Positions 53,405 through 61,382 of a DNA stretch of 64,000 nucleotides are shown here, piece by piece. How positions within the stretch are numbered: position 1 is the first letter of the stretch; each line of letters begins with the position of its first letter. The DNA is taken from NCBI RefSeq assembly GCF_050157905.1, contig NZ_JBKIWZ010000001.1:806001-870000 (forward strand), given 5' to 3'. The notes below the pieces were generated by a model. It was not told the DNA's origin. It worked only from the letters and a program-made list of their open reading frames with translations, and made no database searches. Position numbers and translations under genes: made by a program. The stretch is from Pantoea sp050157905. GTDB taxonomy: Bacteria > Pseudomonadota > Gammaproteobacteria > Enterobacterales > Enterobacteriaceae.

Positions 53405-53822
53405 CTTTCGCTCCCGGTTCCGGAGCGCACGTCTCCCTACTGACCGCAAATTTGCTGCGGTTTTCTTATTTCTGCGCCCAGAAACTGTTCTGTAATCTCT
53501 GTTTTCTCTGGTTGTCAGGCTTTCGGCTGCTGCCACAGAACACATATTTCGCTGAGCGCCTATATCCTGAGTGCGCAGTGCCACCGCCTTAGGCCGCCGG
53601 TCCGCTGTCTGAGTCAGTTAAGAGAAAAGGGGCGAGGACGGGATTGCTCTGCCTTACTGACGACCCGACCCCGGGCCACGTGTTAATTGCCACTGGCAGA
53701 CAGAAAAAAACGGAGTAAGGTGGCTGGCGCGTCGCGATTATCAGGATGGCAAAAGATGAGACTGCAAATGGTGGATATGGGGTATCAGCCAGCCTGCTAC
53801 GCAGCAGGCTGGCTGAAGCCTG
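53405..53822. other. Gene-free stretch with two hairpins
   Basis: ACCGC (53443-53447) and GCGGT (53457-53461) followed by TTTCTTATTT resemble a tRNA terminator. AGCCAGCCTGCT (53787-53798) and AGCAGGCTGGCT (53803-53814) form a perfect 12-bp stem just after the small lipoprotein stop on the minus strand; it lacks a T-tract. Otherwise I see no coding sequence. Confidence 0.6.
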
Positions 53823-53999
53823 TCAGGCATGCGGTTGTCCTGATGGGGTCATGGCACCGGGTGCTCCCGGCGGTGGCGGTGGCGCATCCTTACCTGGCGG
53901 CGGTGGCGGAGGCGCCTCTCTCGCTGGCGGAGGTGGCGCGCAGGCAGTAAGTGTCGCGAGAATGGCCAGAGTGGACAACAGATAAGCCGTACGTTTCAT
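53823..53999 (-). CDS. Small proline-rich lipoprotein
   Basis: A 58-residue product with a signal peptide (MKRTAYLLSTLAILATLTAC) and lipobox L17-T-A-C20. The mature part is dominated by Pro and Gly: APPPPAREAPPPPPPGKDA, then a second PPPPP block, GAPGAMTPSGQPHA. AGGGAAATACA precedes the ATG. A perfect 12-bp inverted repeat lies directly downstream. No homologue recognised; such proteins are probably outer-membrane-anchored with an extended proline arm. The opposite strand is open through the same GC-rich block, but has no plausible start or ribosome site. Confidence 0.72.
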   Translation of the reverse strand: MKRTAYLLSTLAILATLTACAPPPPAREAPPPPPPGKDAPPPPPGAPGAMTPSGQPHA

Positions 54000-54192
54000 T
54001 GTATTTCCCTGATCGGTTAAGCGGAGCGTTAAGTATAGATAAGCGCCATAAAATCGCCCGAAGCAGATGCGCTGGCCGGCAATCAGGAAAATCAGTCACG
54101 AATAGTTTGAGACGCCTCGCAACTCGCGCACGTTACCCATGCGTTTCACGCTGGCCCGCGCTAAGGTAGCGCATCATTTTAGAGGAGACGTT

Positions 54193-54390
54193 ATGAATGG
54201 CATGATGAAGTTCGTCCGCGGCTGGCTGGTGTTCTCTGTTCTGTGGGGCGTATTCATGTGGTTTATGTCATGGCAGGCGCAGGGCAAAGAGCCCGGTCTG
54301 GCGGTTCTGACCAGTCTCTACGCGGGTTTAATTTATCAGGCGTTGATCACGATGGTCGGCCGCTACCGGGCACGGCGGCAACAGGCGTAA
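54193..54390 (+). CDS. Small inner membrane protein
   Basis: A 65-residue hydrophobic protein with two predicted membrane segments (WLVFSVLWGVFMWFMSW and LAVLTSLYAGLIYQALITMVG) and a basic tail RYRARRQQA. GAGGAGACGTT precedes the ATG at 54193; an in-frame ATG at 54139 lacks a ribosome site. Function unknown. Convergent with the SulP gene. Confidence 0.75.
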   Translation: MNGMMKFVRGWLVFSVLWGVFMWFMSWQAQGKEPGLAVLTSLYAGLIYQALITMVGRYRARRQQA

Positions 54391-54428
54391 TCGGTTCTGC
54401 TGCCGGGCAGGCAGCAGAACACCCTCAG

Positions 54429-55933
54429 TTAACCAAAGTTCCCGGTGAGGCGCTGATGGAAGTCGGTACTGCGCGGGTCCAGACCTTCAATGACCACTTC
54501 TGTCCCATAACGCTGATAGCGATACTCAATGCCATCCAGCGCCGCGACGCTGGAGGCATCCCAGATCTGCGCATGGGTCAGATCGATCGTCACTTTTTTT
54601 GGATCGTGGGCATAATCGAAGTGTTCGAACAGATCGTTGCTGCTGGCAAAAAGAGGGGGCCGCGCACTACGTAGCGTACGGCTTCGCCATCCGCGCTTAG
54701 CTCGCGTTCCGCATGAATAACATGGGCGATACGGCGGGCAAACAGCAGCATAGCCAGAATCACCCCGGCCAATACGCCCAGCGCCAGATTGCCAGTCCAG
54801 ACCGTGACCGCGACCGTCAGTACCATAATGAGCGTTTCGGACCACGGCATACGCTTCAGCGTCGCAGGCTGCAGGCTGTGCCAGTTGACGGTTTTCACGG
54901 CCACAACCATCATGATTCCGGCCAGCACCACCATCGGGATCTGCGCCATAATCCGGCTCAGCCCGGTCACCAGCAGCAGCAGCACCAGACCGGCCGCAAC
55001 TGTCGAAACCCGGCTGCGCGCCCGGCCAAGTTCCACGTTGACGATGGTCTGACCGATCATCGCGCAGCCAGCGATCCCGCCATAGAAGCCCGCCAGAATG
55101 TTAGCGACACCCAAGCCCCAGGATTCGCGCCGCTTGCTGGAAGGGGTATCGGTCAGGTCATCAACCAGTTTGGCGGTCAGCAGAGACTCCATCAGGCCGA
55201 CAAAGGCAATACTTAGTGCGGTAGGCCAGATAATCAGCAGCGTCTGAAGATTCAGGGGTACCAGCAGACTGTTAAAGCCGGGCAGACCCGGACTCATTGA
55301 CCCCTCATCACCCACGTTCGGCATGCGATAGCCCATCAGCAGCGCAACGGCCGTTACTACCACAATGGCGACCAGCGGAGAGGGAATGCTCTTCATCAGC
55401 CGTGGCAGCAACAGCACGATGGCCAGGGTCGCGGCAAAGAAGATCCAGACCAGTGAGGATTGCCCCCAGACATGTGGCACCTGCGCAAAGAAAATCAGCA
55501 CGCCAAGCGCATTCACAAATCCCAGCATCACGGAACGGGGGATATAGCGCATCATGCGCGCCAGGCCCGCCACGCCAAACAGAATCTGGATCACGCCGCC
55601 CAGTACTACGGCAGGCAGTATATATTCCACACCATGCTGATGAACCATCGGGCCAATTACCAGCGCCACCGAGCCGGCGGCTGCCGTTACCATCGCTGGC
55701 CGGCCACCCAGAATCGACAGTGTCAGGCAAAGAACGACAGAGGCGATCAGGCTGACTTTCGGGTCAACGCCCGCGATGACGGAAAAAGAGATCACTTCAG
55801 GGATGAGTGCCAGCGCGGTAATGACTCCGGCCAGGCATTCACGGGTCAGCAGGGCAGGCGATCGCAGCACGCGTCCCACGCTGATATCAGCAGCCACAAC
55901 CTCGGTTGCAGCCTTATCATTAGATTGAGTCAT
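54429..55933 (-). pseudogene. SulP-family anion transporter with C-terminal STAS domain, frameshifted
   Basis: The first frame (55933 down to 54590) encodes a SulP membrane domain of about 10-14 helices: RECLAGVITALALIPEVISFS, GGRPAMVTAAAGSVALVIGP and GGIAGCAMIGQTIVNVELGR. It reaches the STAS junction VRYVVRGPLF and then diverges to a stop. The STAS domain continues in the next frame as FASSNDLFEHFDYAHDPKKV, then TIDLTHAQIWDASSVAALDG, to 54429. One extra T in the T5 run (plus-strand A5 at 54648-54652) restores PLFFASSND, the usual family sequence, giving about 501 residues. Substrate unknown (sulfate, bicarbonate or dicarboxylate are possible). Either a recent pseudogene or a sequencing indel. 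Confidence 0.85.
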
Positions 55934-56074
55934 AAAGATTGCAGGCTCTTGAGTTATTTTGCTCCCGCGCGAGGGGCGGGAAAATTGGCATAGCAGGTGA
56001 GGGGCAGATATTACCGGGCGTGCAGAAAAGATACCAGAGAAAGGCAGATGACTCCCTCCGTGGAATCGATGATG

Positions 56075-56335
56075 TTACAGTGAAAAATCGTCTGGTGTTT
56101 TGTAGACCACCAGTTCAAGCAACTGCCGGTAGATATCCAGCGACGCCCGGTCGCTTTCCAGCTCCAGCCGGTGAATCAGCTTTGAGATAATGGCTTTATT
56201 GTTGACGGGCATGCCGGACTGCAGGATTTCAGCAATCACAATACCCAACGTTTCCATCTCACTGGCTGGCCTGTTGGCAGCAGCATTAAAATAGTCTGAA
56301 ATTTCTTTATCGGTCCGGGGAAGACTTTCTTGCAT
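56075..56335 (-). CDS. AriR/YmgA/YcgZ-family two-component connector-like protein
   Basis: An 86-residue acidic protein resembling E. coli AriR (YmgB): the DKEISDYF start, EMETLGIVIAEILQSG, NNKAIISKLIHRLE and the C-terminal TPDDFSL. In E. coli these blue-light- and cold-responsive proteins act through the Rcs phosphorelay on biofilm matrix and acid resistance under the repressor BluR. It stands alone here, with a 395-base upstream region containing four TRTACAA repeats. Confidence 0.83.
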   Translation of the reverse strand: MQESLPRTDKEISDYFNAAANRPASEMETLGIVIAEILQSGMPVNNKAIISKLIHRLELESDRASLDIYRQLLELVVYKTPDDFSL

Positions 56336-56730
56336 GTGTAAGCCCTTTATAACAGCCCGCTTCCGGTTCGGATGTCAGGACAAAGTCGATCAAAACCATC
56401 GCATGGACAGATGCGATAGTACCGGCTCAAAACGTGAACAGAGAAAATAACCTCTGAAGGTGGAAATCCACTGACACCTTCAGAGGCGACGCAAGTGCAT
56501 CATTCGTTACAGAGTCGTATCACAACTCGTGGCAGTAAAGTTATACAATGAACACTAATCTGTACAACCTAATTCTTTGACTAAACGTGCTATTTTCAGC
56601 TTTTCAGTAGTTTATAAGGATTATTCTGAAACAAAACCTGTACAAATAACCTATACAAAGGGGCGCGGTCTGAGGCGGAACAGAAAAAACAGAAAAAACG
56701 GGAAACACAGGCCTGTTTTCCGCCCGGAAA
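56336..56730. other. Regulatory region between the AriR-like gene and the DUF2000 gene
   Basis: No ORF. A perfect 12-bp inverted repeat, CCTCTGAAGGTG (56451-56462) and CACCTTCAGAGG (56475-56486), is followed on the minus strand by TTATTTTCTC, so it looks like a terminator for transcription coming from the right. Four T(G/A)TACAA repeats occur at 56542, 56561, 56639 and 56652, the last two as CCTGTACAAATAA and CCTATACAAAG in tandem. Confidence 0.6.
56451..56486 (-). terminator. Strong hairpin with T-rich tail (minus strand)
   Basis: Perfect 12-bp stem and 12-base loop, then TTATTTTCTC when read on the minus strand. It lies about 245 bases after the DUF2000 stop and 115 bases before the AriR-like start, so it may end the DUF2000 transcript or a small RNA, or attenuate the AriR-like gene. 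Confidence 0.65.
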
Positions 56731-57135
56731 TCAGCTGAAAAGCGCCAGCTTTGCCGTCAGCTTTCGCAGGGTCTTTTTCTCACCGACAAGCGCAATGCCC
56801 AGCAGACGCCATTCTGCCCGGGGCTGCTTTCGCAGAACGTCACGCAGCGCCTGATAATTGGTGGTGGCCTGACCCGCCTCCGGAAACAGCACCAGATCAC
56901 ATACCTGTTCACACGCGTCCCGCAGCGCATCAAGCTGCGGGTCTGACGCCACCAGCACCGGGATGCCGGTGGTGATCAGACCGGGTGAAGGATGAATCGC
57001 TGCATCCTCCAGAGGCGGGCCAACCAGTGACGGATGTCGCTGCCCCAGGGTTAATGCCATCACGGCAGCCGCATTGGCGGCTTTACCGGGTGTCAGCATG
57101 CTATTGAGTATCATCACACATCTGAGGTCCTGCAT
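56731..57135 (-). CDS. DUF2000 family protein
   Basis: A 134-residue soluble protein of the DUF2000 type: ILNSMLTPGKAANAAAVMAL, then GITTGIPVLVASDPQLDALRD in variant form, and QATTNYQALRDVL near the C-terminus. Function unknown. It lies downstream of an AraC regulator on the same strand, a pairing that suggests common control. Confidence 0.8.
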   Translation of the reverse strand: MQDLRCVMILNSMLTPGKAANAAAVMALTLGQRHPSLVGPPLEDAAIHPSPGLITTGIPVLVASDPQLDALRDACEQVCDLVLFPEAGQATTNYQALRDVLRKQPRAEWRLLGIALVGEKKTLRKLTAKLALFS

Positions 57136-57177
57136 TGCGTCTCTCCTGAATGAAAAGAACGCATTGTGGCAGGGGGG

Positions 57178-58026
57178 TCAACCAGGGTCTGGAAGATTTG
57201 TGCAGGCGTGCTGGTAGCGCGCGGGCGACAGCTGGCAGGCACGCTTAAACCAGCGTCCCAGGTGACTCTGGTCGGCAAAGCCCAGCGCGGCGGCCACGTC
57301 GGCAACGGGCTCGCCCTGTGCCAGCCGACGGCGTGCCTGACTCAGCCGCCACTGCACCAGCCAGGCGTGCGGAGGCAATCCCCAGTGTGCCCGGAACAGG
57401 CGTGACAGCCGGAAACGGTCGACCTGCAGATGATGCGCCATCTGCGCCAGGCCTGGGTTGTCCGCGTGGTAAGCAATCAGCCAGTCACGCGCCTTTAGCG
57501 CCAGCAGGCTATCCTGATCCGCCGCGTGAAAGGAGGAAGATGCCTGGCGGTGCGGAGAGAGCTGAACAGCGAGCCGATCGAGCGCCGCCTCTTTGATCAG
57601 GGCAGGGTGGTTATGCCACAGGGCATCGAACGCATGCCAGACCGCGTACGCCAGCGGACGGTCATCACGCAGTGTGGCGGCAAAATGCAGTTCACGCGTG
57701 GAAGCACTGTCGGACGAGGTCGGAGGAAGGTGCTGTGCTATCTGCTGCGGTGAGAGGTAAAGCATCCGGTAGGTGAAACCGCTGTCGTTGATGGCATCGC
57801 CATCATGCAGCTCCTCCGGCTCCAGCATAAATACCGTGCCAGGCCGGCTCTGATGCTGTTTGCGCCGCGAATGAAACTGCTGTACACCTTGTTCAGTCAC
57901 GCCAACCAGGTAGCTGTCGTGCCAGTGAGGGTCATAGGCATGACCCGTGAAATGGGCGCGCAACGCCTCGATACCGCTTACGGCATCACGGCGCAGGTCA
58001 ACCCAGTTGTCTGAAGGCTTTGGCAT
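57178..58026 (-). CDS. AraC-family transcriptional regulator
   Basis: A 282-residue regulator with an N-terminal cupin sensor domain (HAYDPHWHDSYLVGVTEQGVQQF, PGTVFMLEPEELHDGD) and a C-terminal double HTH: LAQMAHHLQVDRFRLSRLFR, then VADVAAALGFADQSHLGRWFKRACQLSPARY in adjoining segments. GGGAG precedes the ATG at 58024-58026. It lies upstream of the DUF2000 gene and divergent from the marR-efflux operon. The inducer is unknown. Confidence 0.9.
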   Translation of the reverse strand: MPKPSDNWVDLRRDAVSGIEALRAHFTGHAYDPHWHDSYLVGVTEQGVQQFHSRRKQHQSRPGTVFMLEPEELHDGDAINDSGFTYRMLYLSPQQIAQHLPPTSSDSASTRELHFAATLRDDRPLAYAVWHAFDALWHNHPALIKEAALDRLAVQLSPHRQASSSFHAADQDSLLALKARDWLIAYHADNPGLAQMAHHLQVDRFRLSRLFRAHWGLPPHAWLVQWRLSQARRRLAQGEPVADVAAALGFADQSHLGRWFKRACQLSPARYQHACTNLPDPG

Positions 58027-58097
58027 GGTATCGGACTCCCGGTGACGGCGTCTGGACATTCTGCCGCGATCCACTAATTATTAACAGGCCGGACGCT

Positions 58098-58126
58098 TTT
58101 CATTCGCGATTCGCTTTGCGTATAAT
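58098..58126 (+). promoter_or_regulatory. Probable promoter of the marR-efflux operon
   Basis: A perfect TATAAT (58121-58126) with a weak TTTCAT (58098-58103) 17 bases upstream, about 45 bases before the marR start. Confidence 0.6.
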
Positions 58127-58135
58127 AACGTCCTC

Positions 58136-58148
58136 TATCAATTAGATA
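58136..58148. promoter_or_regulatory. Candidate MarR-type operator
   Basis: TATCAATTAGATA is a near-perfect palindrome (10 of 12 flanking positions symmetric) placed just downstream of the TATAAT box and before the marR start, where a MarR dimer could block transcription. It lies inside a larger TAATAA...TTATTA dyad. Confidence 0.55.
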
Positions 58149-58171
58149 CCATATTATTAGGCTGCTAACAT

Positions 58172-58603
58172 TTGTCTCAGCATACACGTACATTTACCCA
58201 TTTACTGCATCTGACTGCGCACGCCTGGCGTCTGGCAGTTGATCGTCACCTTAAAGATAGCGGCTTAAGCATGAGCAGCTGGATGGCTATCGGACTGATT
58301 GCCAGCGAGCCGCAACGCATGACACAGACCGAACTGGCGCAGATGCTGGGGCTGGAAGATGCCAGCATGGTGCCGCTGGTGGACCGGCTGGTGAAACAGT
58401 CATTGCTGATGCGGGTACAGCCACCCGAGGATCGCCGCAAACGCCACCTGGTGCTGACTGAAAAGGGTAATGAAGCGTTCGCCAGGGTGAAAACAGAAGC
58501 GGATGCCCTGCGTACCCAGATGCTGGCAGATATCGCCCCGCAGGATCTGGCCGTCACCGAGCGCGTCCTGCAACAACTGCTGAGCCGCATGGGAAGCATG
58601 TAA
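58172..58603 (+). CDS. MarR-family regulator of the adjacent efflux operon
   Basis: A 143-residue winged-helix repressor: HAWRLAVDRHLKDSGLSMSS, the recognition region MTQTELAQMLGLEDASMVPL, and the wing PPEDRRKRHLVLTEKG. It begins with TTG. The MFS gene starts 2 bases after its stop, so the four genes form one autoregulated operon of the emrRAB type. Ligands are probably aromatic or phenolic compounds by family analogy. Confidence 0.9.
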   Translation: MSQHTRTFTHLLHLTAHAWRLAVDRHLKDSGLSMSSWMAIGLIASEPQRMTQTELAQMLGLEDASMVPLVDRLVKQSLLMRVQPPEDRRKRHLVLTEKGNEAFARVKTEADALRTQMLADIAPQDLAVTERVLQQLLSRMGSM

Positions 58604-58605
58604 CG

Positions 58606-60291
58606 GTGGCAAAGCGAAATCCCTACGCTGCACGCGAGTGGTTGCCGCATGAAAAACCGATGCTGCCGGGTTCACCCTCGACCCCGCTGCATCCGACGCC
58701 AAAACGACTGGCGTTTGGGCTGATTGGTTTACTGATTTCGCTGACCGGTGCGCTGAGTAACGCACTGGTTACGGCGAATCTGGTCAATCTGCAGGGAACG
58801 TTCGCGGCCTGGTCAAACGAAATTGCCTGGCTGCCCGCGGTCTACGTGATGGGCAATATCTCTATCAACCTGCTGCTGGTGAAGTTCCGTCAGCAGTTTG
58901 GCCTGCGGGTTTTTACCGAAGCGTTTCTGGTGCTCTATGTGCTGGTGGCGTTTTTCCATCTGTTCGCCAACGACCTGAGCTCCGCCATTATCGTGCGCAC
59001 CGCGCACGGCATGGTGGCGGCGGCGCTCAGTTCGCTGGGTATCTACTATCAGGTACAGGCCTGGCCCGCAAAACATCGTCTCAAAGCGCTGGTCATTGGC
59101 CTGACGGTGTCGCAGCTGGCGATCCCGCTGGCCCGCCTGTTCTCCTCCGAACTTCTGCAGCTCAATGAGTGGCGCGGTCTCTATCTGTTTGAACTCGGTC
59201 TGGCGCTGATTGCGCTGGGCGGCGTATTGCTCGTCAAGCTGCCGCCCGGCGACCGCATCAAAACCTTTGAAAAGATGGATTTTGTCACCTTTATTCTGCT
59301 GGCGCCCGGCATGGCGCTGCTGTGCGGTGTCCTGACGCTGGGGCGCATTGAATGGTGGTTTACCACGCCGTGGCTCGGGATCTGTACCGCCATCGCCCTG
59401 ACGCTAATCGTTGCGGCGATTGTTATTGAACACAACCGGCGCAACCCGCTGATTAATACCCGCTGGCTCAGCAGCGGCATGATGGTGAGGCTCGGCATCG
59501 TGATGATTATGATCCGAATCGTGCTGGCCGAGCAGAACACCGGTGCGGTCGGTTTTCTGCAGCAGATCGGCCTGCAGAACGATCAGATGCGCGGCCTGGC
59601 GCTGGCGATCATTGCCGGGGTAATCGTGGGCATCGCCGCCAGTGCGCTGACCATCAAACCCAACCATCTCAGCTGGCCGATTGTCGCCTCACTGATGGTG
59701 ATGATTATTGCGTCGCTGATGGATGCGCAGTCCAGCCCACTGACCCGCGCCACCGAGATGTATTTAAGCCAGTTTCTGTTGGGGTTCAGCAGCGCCTTCT
59801 TTATGGCTCCCGCCATGCTGATGGGCATCGGCAGCGTGGTGACGCAGCCCAAAAATCTGGTGAGCTTTGTTGTGCTGTTTGGCATGAGCCAGAACCTCGG
59901 CGGATTGATCGGCTCGGCGATTCTCGGCACGTTTCAGGTCTGGCGGGAGAAGTATCACTCCAGTCTGCTGGGCGATCAACTCTCACTGCTCGACCCCAAC
60001 GTCACCGAACGGCTCAGCCAGTACAATGCCCTGTTTAATTCGCTGGTGGGCGACGACGTGCTGCGCGGCGCGCAGAGCACCAGCCAGTTGCAGACGGTTG
60101 CCACGCTGCAGGCCAACGTCCTCGCCTATAACGACACCTACCTGTTAACCGCCGCGCTGGCACTCATTACCCTGATGTGGGTGATCTGGCGCTTAACCCG
60201 GCGTCGGTATCTCGACTGGCGTCAGGCGCAATTTAACCTGCGTGAGCAGCAACAGATGGCCGCACTACAGGAATCAACGGAGAAACAATGA
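58606..60291 (+). CDS. MFS drug exporter, DHA2 (14-TMS, EmrB/FarB-like)
   Basis: A 561-residue inner-membrane protein with about 14 helices. The DHA2 layout is recognisable, with an N-terminal LISLTGALSNALVTANLVNL and the EIAWLPAVYVMGNISINLLL loop, and a later MSQNLGGLIGSAILGTFQ. It begins with GTG right after the marR stop and overlaps the adaptor gene by 4 bases (ATGA). It should export toxic compounds by proton antiport across the whole envelope with the two following proteins. Substrate unknown. Confidence 0.9.
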   Translation: MAKRNPYAAREWLPHEKPMLPGSPSTPLHPTPKRLAFGLIGLLISLTGALSNALVTANLVNLQGTFAAWSNEIAWLPAVYVMGNISINLLLVKFRQQFGLRVFTEAFLVLYVLVAFFHLFANDLSSAIIVRTAHGMVAAALSSLGIYYQVQAWPAKHRLKALVIGLTVSQLAIPLARLFSSELLQLNEWRGLYLFELGLALIALGGVLLVKLPPGDRIKTFEKMDFVTFILLAPGMALLCGVLTLGRIEWWFTTPWLGICTAIALTLIVAAIVIEHNRRNPLINTRWLSSGMMVRLGIVMIMIRIVLAEQNTGAVGFLQQIGLQNDQMRGLALAIIAGVIVGIAASALTIKPNHLSWPIVASLMVMIIASLMDAQSSPLTRATEMYLSQFLLGFSSAFFMAPAMLMGIGSVVTQPKNLVSFVVLFGMSQNLGGLIGSAILGTFQVWREKYHSSLLGDQLSLLDPNVTERLSQYNALFNSLVGDDVLRGAQSTSQLQTVATLQANVLAYNDTYLLTAALALITLMWVIWRLTRRRYLDWRQAQFNLREQQQMAALQESTEKQ

Positions 60292-61382
60292 GTCAGCAGG
60301 ATGAGCTTCAGGCGGCCGAACGCGAACGCGCAAATCGTCGCCGTATCCTTTCCATCGCCGCGGGCAGCGGCATCGTCGTCCTTGGCGTACTGGTCATTCT
60401 CTATGCCTGGCAGCTCTGGCCCTTTACCAGCGCCATACAGAGCACCGAGAACGCCTATGTGCGCGGTCAGGTGACCTTTATCAGTCCGCAGGTCAATGGC
60501 TATCTCACCTCGGTAGAGGTGATCGATCTGCAGCCGGTGAAAAAAGGGCAGCTGCTGATGACGATTGATGACCGTATCTATCGCCAGCGGGTGCATCAGG
60601 CGCAGGCGCAGCTGGCGATGAAGCAGGCGGCGCTGAACAATAACCTGCAGCAGCGGCGCAGCGCAGAAGCCACGATTCAGAGCAACAGGGCGGCGCTGGA
60701 AAATGCCAGAGCCCAGGCCCTGAAGAGCGGCTTTGACCTGAAGCGCGTCGAAAACCTCACGGCGGATGGATCGCTGTCGGTGCGTGAGCGCGATGCTGCC
60801 CGCGCTGCCAGCGCCCAGGCGCAGGCGCAGGTGCGTCAGGCTGCCGCCCAGATTGCCGTGGCTGAGCAGAATCTGCAGACTGTTATTGTCAATCGTGACG
60901 CGCTCGCGGGCGACGTCGCCAGCGCCCGTGCTGCACTGGAGCTGGCGGAGATCGATCTGGCGAACACCCGGATTACCGCGCCCGATGACGGGCAGCTTGG
61001 CCAGCTCTCGGTGCGCACCGGCGCCTATGTCACCGCCGGAACGCGTCTGACCTCCGTGGTGCCGAATCGCAAATGGATTATCGCTAACCTGAAAGAGACC
61101 CAGCTGGCGCATATCCGCCCTGGGCTGCCGGTGAGCATTCGGGTCGATGCGCTGGATGGCAAGCGCTTTAACGGTCAGGTGGAATTTATCTCGCCAGCAG
61201 CGGGATCGGAGTTCAGCGCCATCTCGCCCGATAACGCCACCGGTAACTTCGTCAAAATCGCCCAGCGGATCCCGGTGCGTATCCGTATCAATGAGCAGGA
61301 TATGGCACAGTTGCGCCCGGGGATGTCGGTTGAGGTGGACATCGACACTGCCGCGCAGCCCGCCGCAGAGGGGACGCCATGA
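60288..61382 (+). CDS. HlyD/EmrA-family membrane fusion protein
   Basis: A 364-residue periplasmic adaptor. It has one N-terminal membrane anchor (ILSIAAGSGIVVLGVLVILY), the first half of a lipoyl domain (TENAYVRGQVTFISPQVNGY), a long coiled-coil hairpin (about residues 100-210, rich in Gln, Ala and Arg), and the second lipoyl half and beta-barrel (TRITAPDDGQLGQLSVRTGA). It couples the MFS pump to the outer-membrane channel and overlaps both neighbours by ATGA. Confidence 0.92.
   Translation: MSQQDELQAAERERANRRRILSIAAGSGIVVLGVLVILYAWQLWPFTSAIQSTENAYVRGQVTFISPQVNGYLTSVEVIDLQPVKKGQLLMTIDDRIYRQRVHQAQAQLAMKQAALNNNLQQRRSAEATIQSNRAALENARAQALKSGFDLKRVENLTADGSLSVRERDAARAASAQAQAQVRQAAAQIAVAEQNLQTVIVNRDALAGDVASARAALELAEIDLANTRITAPDDGQLGQLSVRTGAYVTAGTRLTSVVPNRKWIIANLKETQLAHIRPGLPVSIRVDALDGKRFNGQVEFISPAAGSEFSAISPDNATGNFVKIAQRIPVRIRINEQDMAQLRPGMSVEVDIDTAAQPAAEGTP

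Noticed and set aside
53255..53443. 62-codon plus-strand frame over the tRNA-like element
   Set aside because: It spans the cloverleaf and has no ribosome site or protein-like composition.
53746..53985. Gly-rich plus-strand frame over the small lipoprotein
   Set aside because: No ribosome site or signal peptide; the minus strand has a clear lipoprotein signal and ribosome site.
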